This document shows, piece by piece, positions 27,591 to 37,422 of a DNA stretch of 64,000 bases. The notes under the pieces were generated by a model, which saw only the letters and a program-made list of their open reading frames with translations, ran no database searches and was not told the DNA's origin. The stretch spans positions 1 to 64,000 of the forward strand of contig NZ_JBGCCN010000002.1 of assembly GCF_041261225.1 (NCBI RefSeq). Direction: 5' to 3'. Origin of the DNA: Streptomyces sp. V4I8. GTDB taxonomy: Bacteria; Actinomycetota; Actinomycetes; Streptomycetales; Streptomycetaceae. Every line of letters begins with the position of its first letter. Position 1 is the first letter of the stretch. The translations under genes and the position numbers were made by a program.

Positions 27591-28294
27591 GGTCGCCTTC
27601 CCAGTGCCCGGCGCGCTGACGGTCCTCGGCCTCCCGGGGGCGGGTGTGGACCGGTCGCATGTTCGGGATGGCGTTCTTGGAGGGTATGCGGCGCTGCTTC
27701 TTGCGGCGGGTGCGCCGAGTACGCAGCCGGGCGGTGCGCTTGTCCAGCAGCCCGTTGTAGAGAGCGCGGTAGATGGTCTCCGGGCACGCGTTCATGTCAG
27801 GCAGGCCGGGGTTGGTGCGGGCGAGGTGACGGGTGATCTGCTGCGGCGACCAGCGCTGCTTCAGCTTGTCGTTGACGAGGTTCCGCAGCTCGGGGCTGGC
27901 CCGGAGCTTCTCCGGTTTCGGGCGGGCCCGGCGCAGGATGGCCTGGTTGTGGGAGCACCACGGGTTGTAGGAGCCCTCGGGGCCGCGGCCGCGGGAGATC
28001 TCCCGGTAGACGGTGGAACGGTGCTTGCCGATCTCCTCGCAGATCTGCGGGACCGTACGGCCGGCGAGCAGCCCTTCGGCGATCACGATGCGGTCGTCCT
28101 GGGTGAGGTAGCGGTCGTCGATGGGCTTGTCGGGCAGGAGCATGCGTCCAGCCTTGATGAACCACAGCGAGCCCGCGCTGGTGGATACGCCCACCCGGCG
28201 GGCAGCGGCTGCCCCCTTTCAGGCCACCTCTACGCAGTTCGAAGTATTCCTTCGGCACCGACAGCGGCAGACGGTTCGGCGGATACTTCGGCAT
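27591..28294 (-). pseudogene. IS30-family transposase, 5' part (exon before the intron), frameshifted
   Basis: It starts MPKYPPNRLPLSVPKEYFEL at ATG 28294 with GGAGT upstream. One extra G in the run AAAGGGGG near 28216-28224 shifts the frame; the second frame reads GAAAARRVGVSTSAGSLWF. The IS30 helix-turn-helix follows (RTVPQICEEIGKHRSTVYRE, then PWCSHNQAILRR). It reaches QRAGHWEGD, where the group II intron is inserted. With the frameshift, intron and lost 3' end, this transposase is inactive. Its 5' end abuts an IS256 gene fragment. Confidence 0.85.
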
Positions 28295-28343
28295 GGGACG
28301 GACTCCTTCCATGGGTCGCAACCACCGATGGAAACCGCCCGCG

Positions 28344-28964
28344 GTCCAGCGGACGCGTGCGCCACTCCGCCATCGAGTCCAGGGCCTTGTCCGTGATCGT
28401 GGAGATGGTCTCCTTCGTGGTCGACATGCCATACGTCTGCGCGAGGTGGGAGACGATCTCGCCCGAGGTCAGGCCCTTCACGGTCAGCGAGATCACCAGA
28501 TCGTCCAGCGCAACCGTGCGCCGGGCGTACTTCGGCAGCGCCTGGGGCCGGAAGGTGCCCAGACGGTCACGGAGGACCTGCACCGTCACGGTGCCGACCT
28601 CCGTTATCACCTTCTTGCTCCGATATCCGTTGCGCATGTTGCCGCCGCTGCGAGAGCCCCGGCCACCGGGCCGGCCGGCCTCCTCGGCCAGATGCGCGTC
28701 CATCTCGGCCTCCAGCGCGGCCTGCAGCAGATGCTGAGCCAGCTCGGGCAGGATGCCGCCCTCACCCATCAGCCGCAGCCCCTCGCCGGCCCGGACCTTC
28801 TCGCTGGCCAGCACCGTCAGCTCGTCCAGCAGCGGCAGGCTCAGCCCGTTCACCGAGGGCTGTGTCCTCGTCGTCCTCACGTCGGCACCCTGAGCGCCTC
28901 CCTGGTCATCGGCAAGCGACACACCGGCAGCCGCCTCGATCGAGGTATCAGTCGTCGTACTCAT
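28344..28964 (-). pseudogene. IS256-family transposase, N-terminal half
   Basis: ATG 28964 with GGAGT before it (MSTTTDTSIEAAAGVSLADD). It shows the family N-terminus: GILPELAQHLLQAALEAEMD, GNMRNGYRSKKVITEVGTV, and ISLTVKGLTSGEIVSHLAQT ... DKALDSMAEWRTRPLD. The homology ends at the edge of the IS30 element near 28344, before the first catalytic Asp. The missing half is not on the other side of the IS30 element, so a deletion has occurred. Confidence 0.85.
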
Positions 28965-29013
28965 CAGGTGACTCCTTCGGGGAAGATCACACCTGATTCC
29001 TTACACAACCCCC

Positions 29014-30291
29014 TTAGCTGAGGTCTGAGAGGAGTTCGGGCAGCAGGCGTTCTTCCATGACGGCCTGGCCTGACTCGTTCAGGGCGGAGGCGAGGGCGGG
29101 GTCCCAGGGGCTGGCGGCGGGCGGTCCGGTGAGTGTGGTGGACACGCCGCGCTTCAGGGCGCTGCGGTAGTCGGCGGTGGTCATGCGCCAGGGCCGGGCG
29201 CCGTGGCGCTCTATGGCGGCGGTGGTGATGCGCAGGCCGGTCCAGTCGAAGTCGGCGCGCCAGTGGAGGCGGGCTCCGGACCGGGCGGCGTCGGCGAGGA
29301 GCTGGTGGCAGGCGGCTGAGGGGATGCCTTCGGTGCAGACCAGGGCGGTCGCGCGGTCTTGGAGTTCGGCGGCGGCCGCGCGCAGCACGGCTGGGTTCTC
29401 GCAGATGTGGATCTCGCGGGCGGCGGGGATGACGTCGGCGGCTGTCAGCTGGTGGAGGGTGAGGCGGAAGGGGATGCCGGAGTCGGCAGCGTCGCGCAGC
29501 CAGTTGCAGACGATGTTCTCGCCCGAGGCGCCGATGTTGAGGACGAGTACCTGGCTGGCGAGGTCGTCGGTGACTGCTCCGGCGCTCTCCCACAGGGTGC
29601 GGCGTCCGGCCCGGTCGCGGGGGACTGTCTGGGCCGGCTGCCCGTTGTCTGCCGCGGTGCGCTGGGCGAGGGCGCGCAGGACGAGCTGTTCGAGCGGGCC
29701 GCCCGGCAGCAGCGCCTTGGTGTTGCCGGTGGCCCATTCGGCGAGGACGGGGAGGGGCAGGGGGCTGTGGCGTTCGTCGCCCCGTACCGCCGGGAGTTTC
29801 TCTAGGACGCGGACGGCGGCTTGGAGTAGCGCCGTGTCGCCGCGGCGCAGGAGGCGGGTGAGGGTGCCGTCGGCGGCGATCTGTTTCAGCCAGGCCGGGT
29901 ACCAGTCGTGCTCGGCGAGGGGTGAGACATGGGCGGCGGCAAGGGCCTGGGCACTGGCGGATGCCTCGTCGGCGCGTTCGGCGGGGCGGTCACGGAGCGG
30001 GCCGTGCAGGCGGCCCAGGGTCTGGAGCAGGCCGGTTCCGTAGCGGGTGTGCAGGTAGGTGTCGAGGTCGGCGAGGGGGATGGTGAGGCGTTTGGCGGTC
30101 TGGAGGCGGTAGCGGCCGGTGATGCCGATGACGGTGCGGCGTTCGGCTTCGGTGGGGGTGGTGAGGCCGATGTCGCCGTCGAGGGCGTCGCCGGTGCGTT
30201 CCAGGCGGCGGCGGGCTGCGGTGAGCAGGCGGCGCCAGCCTTCTTCGTGGAGTTCGGTGTACGGCGGCGGGGGCGGCTGGTCAGTCGGCAA
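29014..30291 (-). CDS. jetD: Wadjet component JetD (TIGR02679/DUF2399 Toprim nuclease)
   Basis: 425 residues from TTG 30291, overlapping the end of jetC by 11 bases. The N-terminal two thirds are helical, with a winged-helix-like part (TEAERRTVIGITGRYRLQTA). The C-terminal DUF2399 Toprim domain has the conserved Glu in ALVCTEGIPS (about residue 321) and the acidic pair in RADFDWTGLRI (about 347 and 349). In studied Wadjet systems JetD is the nuclease that cleaves circular plasmid DNA after the SMC complex extrudes it. It is last in the four-gene operon, the usual order. Confidence 0.9.
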   Translation of the reverse strand: MPTDQPPPPPYTELHEEGWRRLLTAARRRLERTGDALDGDIGLTTPTEAERRTVIGITGRYRLQTAKRLTIPLADLDTYLHTRYGTGLLQTLGRLHGPLRDRPAERADEASASAQALAAAHVSPLAEHDWYPAWLKQIAADGTLTRLLRRGDTALLQAAVRVLEKLPAVRGDERHSPLPLPVLAEWATGNTKALLPGGPLEQLVLRALAQRTAADNGQPAQTVPRDRAGRRTLWESAGAVTDDLASQVLVLNIGASGENIVCNWLRDAADSGIPFRLTLHQLTAADVIPAAREIHICENPAVLRAAAAELQDRATALVCTEGIPSAACHQLLADAARSGARLHWRADFDWTGLRITTAAIERHGARPWRMTTADYRSALKRGVSTTLTGPPAASPWDPALASALNESGQAVMEERLLPELLSDLS

Positions 30292-33200
30292 GTTGGGCCT
30301 CCGTCTTGTCCGCCAGAGCCTTCGGGCCCTGGCGGTGTACGGAGCGGGTGCCCGGGGAGCCGAGGTGAGCGGTCAGCTCTCCGGTCTCGTCGGCGTGCAG
30401 GCGTTCGCCGTCCCACAGGAGCAGCAGCGCGGAGACGGTGTGGTCGACGGCGGAGTGGGCGAGGTCGTAGTGGGCTGCGGCACGCACCGCGCTGTGTACG
30501 GCCCACAGGTCGTAGCCGGTCATGAACAGGTCGAGGTCGAACTGGGCGGCCAGTGACATGAGTTCGCCGCGGCCGGTGTCGTCGACGCCGGCGAATGCCT
30601 CGTCGAGGGCGAGTAGGCGCGGGGCGTCGGGGTGCGCGGAGTTGAGCATGGCGTGGGCGGCGGCGAACAGCGGCAGGTGCAGGGAGACGGACTGCTCACC
30701 GCCGGACAGGCGGCTGTGCCGGGCGCGGGTGAGACGCTCCTCGTCGCCGCCGGGGCGAACGAGCTGGAAGGCGAACTGACGCCAGCGCCGGTAGTCCAGG
30801 ACCTCGGCGAGCAGCTGCCGGTAGGGAGTCTCGCGCTGGCGGGCGCGGGCGGTCTTGATCTGCGTGGCGAAGTGGGTGCGCATCCGGGCGAGTTCCTCCG
30901 GGCCGAGGCGGGCCGCGTCGGCGTCCAGGAGGGCGCACACGGCGCGCTGTTCGTCGTCGAGGCCGTCGGCGAGCAGCCAGCTGACGCCGACGGTGGTGCC
31001 CGAGGACATGCGGCGCTCGCGCATGTCGGTGTTCATGCGGCGGATCAGATCACGGGCGTCGACGGTGCGGTCGTGGATCTGCTGGGCGAGGCGGGTGAGC
31101 AGGGCGTCCTCCAGGATTCGCTGTTCGGAGTCGGAGAGGAGTTCGGCCTGGTCGCGGCGGTGGGAGGCGATCTTGTCGGCGAAGGAGGCGATGGGCAGCG
31201 GGCCTTGTTCGTCGGCGATGGTGACGGTGATGACGCCGCTGGAGCCGTCCCAGGCGGGCTGGTAGTCCTGCCCGGCGGCGGCGAGGTGGGCATGCAGGTC
31301 CTCCAGGGCTGTGGTGAGGCGGGTGACGGATTGCTTGACGCTGGACTCGGTGGGCGCGAGGTCGCGGGTGGCGGCCAGGATCGCCTCGTGGACGGCGACG
31401 GCGGCGGGCGGCAGGAGCTCGCCCGTCCAGTCGGCCTCCTGCGCGGGCCAGGCCAGGTGGGGCGGGCAGCGCAGGAGATCGAGGAGTTCGCGGGCCGCGT
31501 ACGGGGCGAGGGAGCGGGCGGTGTCCTTCTCCTCGGTGACGGCGACTGTCAGCGCTTCGGCCGCGGCGGTGCGGCGGGCCTCGGCGGCGGCCAGGCGGCC
31601 GATCGCCTCGTCCTTGGCTGTGCGGGCGGCCTCCGCCTCTGCCCCGGCACTCTCCAGGCTGTTCGCGGTCTCCGTAACGCGGGCCATGACCTGCTGTGCC
31701 TCGGCGCCGACGGCCTCGCGCAGCGCCTGGAGTCCGGCGGCCTCCTCGGCGTGCCGGCGGCGGGCTGCGCGGTCGGCTGCGGCGGCGGCCTCCTCGTCCT
31801 CGGCGGCGGTGGTGAGCCGGTCGGCTGCGGCGGTGGCGGTTTCGCTCTGCCGGGTGTGTTCGCGGCGCCGGGTGGCCAGTTCGCCTGCTTCCCGTTCGAA
31901 GGCGCGGGTGGCGGACTCGGTGTCGTCGGCGTCCTGGGCGGTGAGGCCGTGCTCGGACTCGGCGCGGTGCAGGGCGCGTGCGGCGACCGCGCAGGCGGCC
32001 TGCGTCTCGTCGTAGAGGGCTTGGGCGGCGTCGGCGGCTATGCGGGTGGCGCGCAGGGCGGCGACTGCCCGGTCCAGGGCGCGCAGGTGCGGGGCGAGGG
32101 CGGCGGTGCGGGGCAGGGCCGTGCGGGCGGTGTCGTACTCCTGAAGGTTCTGCTCGCAACGCAACCTGGTCTGAGTCAACTCTTCCAGCTGGACAGAAAG
32201 TTCGGACAGGAGGGCGTCGCAGGCGGCGATGCGGGCGGTGCGGCGGCGCATCCGGGCGGTGGCGCCGACGTATTCGGCGTGCGGTTTGGTGTGGGAGCCG
32301 ATGAGGATTCCGGCGGCGTAGCGGCCGTCGGCGCAGACGGCGGTGGCCGCGCCCGCCGTGTCGGAGACGGCGACCGACTTCAGTACGGCGGTGATCTGGG
32401 TGGCCGGGATGACCGTACCGGTCTCGGGGCGCAGCAGGTCGGCGAGGCTGGGACCGTCGACGGGGGTGGTGGCGCGCAGATAGCCGTCGCCGTCATCGGT
32501 GGGGGGCTGATCGGTGGTGACGAGCGCGTCGAGCAGGCCGGACGCCTCCAGGGCCGCTTCCACGCCCGCGCGTTGCGTGTCGTCGAGATCGTCGGCAAAG
32601 TCGACAAGACGCCACAGGGGGAGGGCGTCTTCCCGGCTGCGGTCGGCAGTGCGGCCGCGGGCTGCGGGCGGGGCGTCGTCGTGTTCGGCGGCGATCCTGC
32701 TCCGTTCGGCCTCGGTCTCGGCCCGGCGGGCCTGAAGCGCGCCGCGCTCGCCGCGCAGGGCGGCGAGCCGGTCGCGCAGGTCCTGCACGGCGGGGGCGGT
32801 GGCCTTGGTGAACAGGTCGGTGAGTGCGGGGACCCCGCCTTCCGGGCCGTCCGGCTCGGCGGCTGCGTCCAGAGCCTGCTCGAGCGCCTCGGCGGCGCCT
32901 TCGGGCAGCAGCGGCCCATGCTGCTCCTGCCACCGCCCGAGTTCCTCCCGGGCCCGTGTGTGGGCAGCACTGAGCGAGTCCTGGGCCGCTCGCTCCTGCG
33001 TCTCAGCGGCCCGGGCCGCCTCCTGCGCGCGTTCCTGTCCGGTGCGGGCCGCGTCCCGGCCGCGTTCGGTGTCCCGCAGGTGTGCCGCGGCGGCCCGTAC
33101 CGCCCGTACGCCCTCGTGGCGGGCGGCGGCGCGGGCCGAGGCGCGTTCGGCGAGAGCCGCGGGTGCGGCGTCGGCTGCGGTCCAGTCGATGCCCGCGCGG

Positions 33201-34402
33201 TGCGCGTGGTCGGCGAGGGCGGCGGCGCAGGCGCTGACGGAGGTGGCGAGTTCGGTGGCCAGCCGGCCGGCGCGTTCGGCCTCGGCGCGGGCCCGCCCGG
33301 TGGCGGCGGTGCGGCGCTCATGCTCGGCTGTGGTCTGCCGGGCGGTCTGCTCGCAGGTGCGCACCAGGCGTTCCAGGTCGGCGAGTTGCTCGACGGCCTG
33401 GTAGGCGGCCGAGGAGCGCAGTTGCTCCAGGCGGGCGCGCAGCGCTGCGAGCGTCGCCTCGGCCGCGTCGGCCCGTGCTCCGACCGCCTCGCGCTGCTCG
33501 CGGGCCGCCTCGAGTTCCGCCTGGGCGGCTATGCGGGCCTGCTCACGCTCGCGGCTCTCGGCCCGCCGGGCGCTGAGCCTGTCGGCGGCGACACGGGCGC
33601 CCACCCGCAGGTAGGTCGAGTAGGCGGCGAGGAACGACCGGGTGGCCTCGTCGGCGGCGACCAGGCCCTCCAGGGTGCGCTGCACGGACTCCATGTCGTC
33701 GAAGGAGCGGGCGGCCTCACCGATCAGGTCCTCATCCAGCGGGCGCAGGCCCTCAGTGAGGGTGTCGGAGAGCTTGGCCGGGTCGAGGTTCTTGGCCAGC
33801 TGCGGACGGCGCAGCGTGAGGATGAGGGTGAGCAGCTGTTCGTAGCGCTCCCGGCCGAGGCCGAAGAGCCGCTGGTCGACGGCGGCCCGGTAATCAGTAG
33901 CCGAGGCGATCAACTCGGCTTTCAGCGGGTCCAGTTCGCCGGCCAGCTGCTTCTTTGTCAGCGGCCGGTCGTCGTCGGTGAGCAGCGAGAAGTCCTCACC
34001 GATGCGGCCGTCAGCGACGAAATGCCAGCGGGCGGGGGTGTCCCGGTGCCGCTGCGCGTGCAGGCCGATGCCGCAGGTGACGGCCTGCCCCGTGGCGCCG
34101 TGGGTGAACTCGACCCAGACGTAGCCCAGCGCGCCCTCCTGCCCGCGGAAGAGCAGGTTGGACTTCATGGTGCGGTCCTCGGCGGCAAACGGGTTGAGCC
34201 GCTTGGGATCGATCCGCCCGTCCAGGACGAACGGGAAGAGCACCTCCAGGGCCTTGGTCTTGCCGGATCCGTTGGGGCCGCGCAGCACCAGCCAGCCGCC
34301 AGCGAAGGAGAACTCCTCGTCGCGGTAGTCCCACAGGTTGACGATCCCGGCGCGGGTGGGCACAAAGCGCGGCTCGGAGCCGGTGGGAGCAGTGATGCTC
34401 AC
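30281..34402 (-). CDS. jetC: Wadjet component JetC (TIGR02680 SMC-like ATPase)
   Basis: 1373 residues from GTG 34402, which directly follows the jetB stop (TAAGTG). Walker A is GPNGSGKT at residues 42-49. The SMC signature LSGGEQ is at about 1232-1237 and Walker B LLALDE at about 1263-1268. Between them are long Ala/Glu/Arg-rich coiled coils (for example REQARIAAQAELEAAREQRE) and a globular hinge around residues 590-720 with PLWRLVDFADDLDD. This is the motor that extrudes plasmid DNA loops. All ATPase motifs are intact and the length is normal for the family. The very long open frame on the opposite strand is a codon-bias shadow. Confidence 0.93.
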   Translation of the reverse strand: MSITAPTGSEPRFVPTRAGIVNLWDYRDEEFSFAGGWLVLRGPNGSGKTKALEVLFPFVLDGRIDPKRLNPFAAEDRTMKSNLLFRGQEGALGYVWVEFTHGATGQAVTCGIGLHAQRHRDTPARWHFVADGRIGEDFSLLTDDDRPLTKKQLAGELDPLKAELIASATDYRAAVDQRLFGLGRERYEQLLTLILTLRRPQLAKNLDPAKLSDTLTEGLRPLDEDLIGEAARSFDDMESVQRTLEGLVAADEATRSFLAAYSTYLRVGARVAADRLSARRAESREREQARIAAQAELEAAREQREAVGARADAAEATLAALRARLEQLRSSAAYQAVEQLADLERLVRTCEQTARQTTAEHERRTAATGRARAEAERAGRLATELATSVSACAAALADHAHRAGIDWTAADAAPAALAERASARAAARHEGVRAVRAAAAHLRDTERGRDAARTGQERAQEAARAAETQERAAQDSLSAAHTRAREELGRWQEQHGPLLPEGAAEALEQALDAAAEPDGPEGGVPALTDLFTKATAPAVQDLRDRLAALRGERGALQARRAETEAERSRIAAEHDDAPPAARGRTADRSREDALPLWRLVDFADDLDDTQRAGVEAALEASGLLDALVTTDQPPTDDGDGYLRATTPVDGPSLADLLRPETGTVIPATQITAVLKSVAVSDTAGAATAVCADGRYAAGILIGSHTKPHAEYVGATARMRRRTARIAACDALLSELSVQLEELTQTRLRCEQNLQEYDTARTALPRTAALAPHLRALDRAVAALRATRIAADAAQALYDETQAACAVAARALHRAESEHGLTAQDADDTESATRAFEREAGELATRRREHTRQSETATAAADRLTTAAEDEEAAAAADRAARRRHAEEAAGLQALREAVGAEAQQVMARVTETANSLESAGAEAEAARTAKDEAIGRLAAAEARRTAAAEALTVAVTEEKDTARSLAPYAARELLDLLRCPPHLAWPAQEADWTGELLPPAAVAVHEAILAATRDLAPTESSVKQSVTRLTTALEDLHAHLAAAGQDYQPAWDGSSGVITVTIADEQGPLPIASFADKIASHRRDQAELLSDSEQRILEDALLTRLAQQIHDRTVDARDLIRRMNTDMRERRMSSGTTVGVSWLLADGLDDEQRAVCALLDADAARLGPEELARMRTHFATQIKTARARQRETPYRQLLAEVLDYRRWRQFAFQLVRPGGDEERLTRARHSRLSGGEQSVSLHLPLFAAAHAMLNSAHPDAPRLLALDEAFAGVDDTGRGELMSLAAQFDLDLFMTGYDLWAVHSAVRAAAHYDLAHSAVDHTVSALLLLWDGERLHADETGELTAHLGSPGTRSVHRQGPKALADKTEAQLAD

Positions 34403-35842
34403 TTAAGCGGAGTCCTTCACGTCGTCTGCGGCGAACAGGGCATCGGGGGTTACCGCCTCGGGGCCTTTGACGCTCCTGGGGCTCTGGGCGGTGCGGGGAC
34501 GCGCCTTCACCTCGGCCGTCACCCCGCGGTAGCGGGCCAGCAGCGGCAGCGCGAGAATCCCGCCCTCCACCCGCACAATGAGCGACATGGCGTCCAGCAG
34601 GTCAAGGCTCTGGCCGAGGAGCCGGTCAGGGTCACCGCGCAGGTCGGCGGCGAACCCGGCACCGTACTGGGCGATGATCTCCCTGGTGCGGGCGCGCAGC
34701 CAGGAGGTGGTGACAAAGGGGTAACGGACCTCCGAGGCGGCGGACACCTCGTCGTCCCTCTCCTGCGTGTCCTCCCGATCTGCCGCAGCCTGTGCGAACA
34801 CGCCCTGCGCGGGCAGCGCCAGGTCGATCCGGCCGGCCCGGTCCGCGAGGCGCTCGGCGGCGGTCGGCGCGGGCAACAGCTCGGGCGCGTGCCGCCCAGT
34901 GCGCGCCGCGGCCTCGCTGATCCGCGCCCCGAGTAGCAGCGCTGCCTGCGCGACGGTGCCGCCGCCGGGGAACCGCGTGTCGGAGAGGCGTCCCGAAGTG
35001 TCCACCAGGGCGATGCCCTCCGCGCGCCGCTCGACAGTGAGGCCGGTGAGGCGAGTGAGGTCCTCGGCGAGCGCGGGGGCGCGCAGCTGGCCGGTCAGCT
35101 CGGGACCGGCGTCGGCGTAGTAGGCGACCGGATGCTCCAGGACCAGGCGGCGCGCCCGCCGGGCGGCGGAGAGCCGCTGTGCCCGGCGCCCCTCGGACAG
35201 GCTGCGCGCACCCGCCGAGTCCAAGAGCGCGGTCACCGAGGTAACGTGCTGCAGGACGCGGGTGGGCTGGTAGACGGCGGTGAGCACCTCCCGGTCGATG
35301 TCATAGAGGGCCTCGGCCCGGTCCGGATCGGTGGCCCAGGAGGCGGCCGAGCCGTCGGCAAGGCGCAGCACGCCGCGTTCGGCGAGCCAGGAAACGGCGT
35401 CGACGAAGGCGTCCCGGTCGTGCTTGCGGCCGGTGTCCAGGCCGAGCCCGTCGACGCGGGCCGCGTCGGCAGCGACGGCGTCGGCGAGTTCGCCGAGCGC
35501 GACCTGGGCACCGTGCCGGCCAAGCGCGGCCAGAGCGAGAGCAAGGTAGGCATAGCGGCGCCGGTCGAAGGGGCGGCCGGAGCGGCTGAGCGCTGGCCGG
35601 GTGGCATCCAGTTGGTCCTGGGCGCGCTGGAGGCGGGCGGTATCGGCGGTGGTGATCAGCCGGTAGCCGAGCACCTCCATCAGATCGGTACGCAACTGCT
35701 CGGCCCAGCGCCGCACCCTCGCCAGCGCGCCGCCGTCCGGGTACACCGTCGTGATCAGCGGGTGCCGCAGCACGAGGCGTACGGCCTTCTGGTAGTCGGC
35801 CAGCTCCAGCGCCGAGACGTTCTCGGCGACGCGGGTGCTCAT
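34403..35842 (-). CDS. jetB: Wadjet component JetB (TIGR02678 family)
   Basis: 479 residues from ATG 35842 (MSTRVAENVSALELADYQKA), overlapping the jetA stop in an ATGA. The usual family start fits this position even though the frame stays open further upstream. Recognisable blocks include RLVLRHPLITTVYPDGGALA, PFDRRRYAYLALALAALGRH, DRDAFVDAVSWLAERGVLRL and YPFVTTSWLRARTREII. By analogy with MukE or JetB it should be the winged-helix accessory subunit linking kleisin and SMC. Translational coupling with jetA and jetC suggests fixed stoichiometry. Confidence 0.9.
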   Translation of the reverse strand: MSTRVAENVSALELADYQKAVRLVLRHPLITTVYPDGGALARVRRWAEQLRTDLMEVLGYRLITTADTARLQRAQDQLDATRPALSRSGRPFDRRRYAYLALALAALGRHGAQVALGELADAVAADAARVDGLGLDTGRKHDRDAFVDAVSWLAERGVLRLADGSAASWATDPDRAEALYDIDREVLTAVYQPTRVLQHVTSVTALLDSAGARSLSEGRRAQRLSAARRARRLVLEHPVAYYADAGPELTGQLRAPALAEDLTRLTGLTVERRAEGIALVDTSGRLSDTRFPGGGTVAQAALLLGARISEAAARTGRHAPELLPAPTAAERLADRAGRIDLALPAQGVFAQAAADREDTQERDDEVSAASEVRYPFVTTSWLRARTREIIAQYGAGFAADLRGDPDRLLGQSLDLLDAMSLIVRVEGGILALPLLARYRGVTAEVKARPRTAQSPRSVKGPEAVTPDALFAADDVKDSA

Positions 35843-37422
35843 CCGGTGACCTCCAAGCGCAGTCCGTCCAGGTGCAGGTCGCCGTACACGGTGCGCACCG
35901 TGGTGAACGCCTCGCCGGGGCCCGTCGGGACGAGGGTGAGCCGCACCCCGTGCGCCGAGCCAGACGCCGTCGGCCCCGCAACGCCCCGGGTGACCGAAAC
36001 CCGCGCGGCCAGCGCCACGTCCATCAGGGAGAGCAGTGCGCGGGTCTCGACCTCGTCCAGGACCCTGCCGTACGCACCGCCGCGGGCCAGACCGACAGCC
36101 GCACCCCGGCGCTCGGCCTGCTCCTTGATCTGCGCGGCCCGCAGCCGGGCACGCTCGGCGTCGTTGCGCTCGATCCGCCCCGGCCCCGTCAGGGCGGGGG
36201 TGCGGCCGGACTGTACCAGGGTGCGGGCCAGCTCCACCGGATCCGCCTCCCACCAGGACATACGCCCAGCAATCAGCTCGGGGTCCGGGTAGGGGACGGC
36301 GATGTGCCGGGGCGCACCGAGCCCGAACACCGCCTGGAACAGGGCATGCGCGTCGTCGTCACTGACACAGGACGTGAACCACTGGGCGAGGTGGCGCAGC
36401 TGGCTCTCCCGGCTGACCCCGCCACGCCGCGCCTCGGTGACCCGCCGCAGCAGCGCGAGCACCGAACGGATCGCCGTGACCGTCGCGTCCTGCAGCCGCT
36501 CGGCCTCACTGTGCTCGCGCTCCCCGAACCAGTGCACGATCCCGGCCCACCGCTGCCGCCAGTCGTCCAGACGCGCGGCCGGGGTACGGAAGAGCCGCTC
36601 GTCGGCCTCCGCGGCATACTCGACCATCCGCTCCACCCCACTGGCCGCGGCCTTCTCCACGGCCTCGGCCAACAGTGGGGCATAGCGTCCCAGTTCGGCG
36701 GTGAACTCCCGCATGTGCGCGAGCAGCGTGTCCTTGTGCGCGAGGAACACCTCGGGCCGGGTGTCATTGGTCCGCGCCAGGTCGCCGAGCATCAGGTAGA
36801 AACGGGCAGCCCGCTGTGCCATCTCGTTCAGCACCGAGTCCAGGCGGCCCAGCTTGCGGTAGACCTCCTCGGCGTCACCCGCGGCGTTCGCCTCAGCCAG
36901 CGCGGCCAGGTCGGCAAGGATGTCGGGAAAGACCAGCCGGGAGAGCTGCGCGTCCTCCAGCGCCGCCCCGAGCACGTCCTCCACCGCCCGGTAGGCCCGG
37001 TAACCGGCCTGGGTGAACTGGTACACATAGTGCCGGTTGCGGTACTCCGCCAGGTTCGCCGCCCGCGTCCCGTCGTAACTGCGGTCCAGGACCCGCCACT
37101 CGGCGAGCGCGTCAAGCAGCGGCTGCACGTCGCCCACGGCCGCCCCCGGATGGTCCGCGACCAGCCTGCCCACCAGGGCGGCCGCGTCCGAAGCATGCAG
37201 CAGCACCTGGTAATTGGCCCGGCCACGGTCGAAAGCACGCAACAGCCACAGGTACTCGTGACGCTTCTCAGCGGCCGCGAAGTGGAAGAGCCGCAGCCGG
37301 TCATCCAGGGTGAAGGCGTCAATCCCGAAAGCATCCTCAGCCCCGTCGTCCGGGGATATCCGGCCCGAAGGCGCAGAGCCTGCCAGCACAGCCGGGGGCG
37401 GGACCAGGAGATCGTCACTCAC
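35839..37422 (-). CDS. jetA: Wadjet component JetA (TIGR02677 family, kleisin-like)
   Basis: GTG 37422 (VSDDLLVPPPAVLAGSAPSG) is chosen because family members begin with similar short leaders; the frame is open to a possible start at 37494. Family blocks include LRLFHFAAAEKRHEYLWLLR, YVYQFTQAGYRAYRAVEDVL, RAARFYLMLGDLARTNDTRP, EREHSEAERLQDATVTAI and QAVFGLGAPRHIAVPYPDPE. It is first of the jetABCD operon and probably the kleisin subunit. The four families TIGR02677-02680 together define a Wadjet subtype (I believe type II). The promoter should lie in 37423-37660. Confidence 0.9.
   Translation of the reverse strand: MSDDLLVPPPAVLAGSAPSGRISPDDGAEDAFGIDAFTLDDRLRLFHFAAAEKRHEYLWLLRAFDRGRANYQVLLHASDAAALVGRLVADHPGAAVGDVQPLLDALAEWRVLDRSYDGTRAANLAEYRNRHYVYQFTQAGYRAYRAVEDVLGAALEDAQLSRLVFPDILADLAALAEANAAGDAEEVYRKLGRLDSVLNEMAQRAARFYLMLGDLARTNDTRPEVFLAHKDTLLAHMREFTAELGRYAPLLAEAVEKAAASGVERMVEYAAEADERLFRTPAARLDDWRQRWAGIVHWFGEREHSEAERLQDATVTAIRSVLALLRRVTEARRGGVSRESQLRHLAQWFTSCVSDDDAHALFQAVFGLGAPRHIAVPYPDPELIAGRMSWWEADPVELARTLVQSGRTPALTGPGRIERNDAERARLRAAQIKEQAERRGAAVGLARGGAYGRVLDEVETRALLSLMDVALAARVSVTRGVAGPTASGSAHGVRLTLVPTGPGEAFTTVRTVYGDLHLDGLRLEVTG

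Noticed and set aside
30632..34936. A 1434-codon open frame on the plus strand opposite jetC
   Set aside because: It is Gly/Val/Ala-rich without any family motif and lies exactly antisense to jetC with its complete ATPase motifs; long antisense frames are common in high-GC DNA.
35843..36253. Upstream extension of the jetB frame to 36253
   Set aside because: It would overlap jetA by 400 bases; the ATG at 35842 gives the usual family N-terminus and an ATGA overlap.
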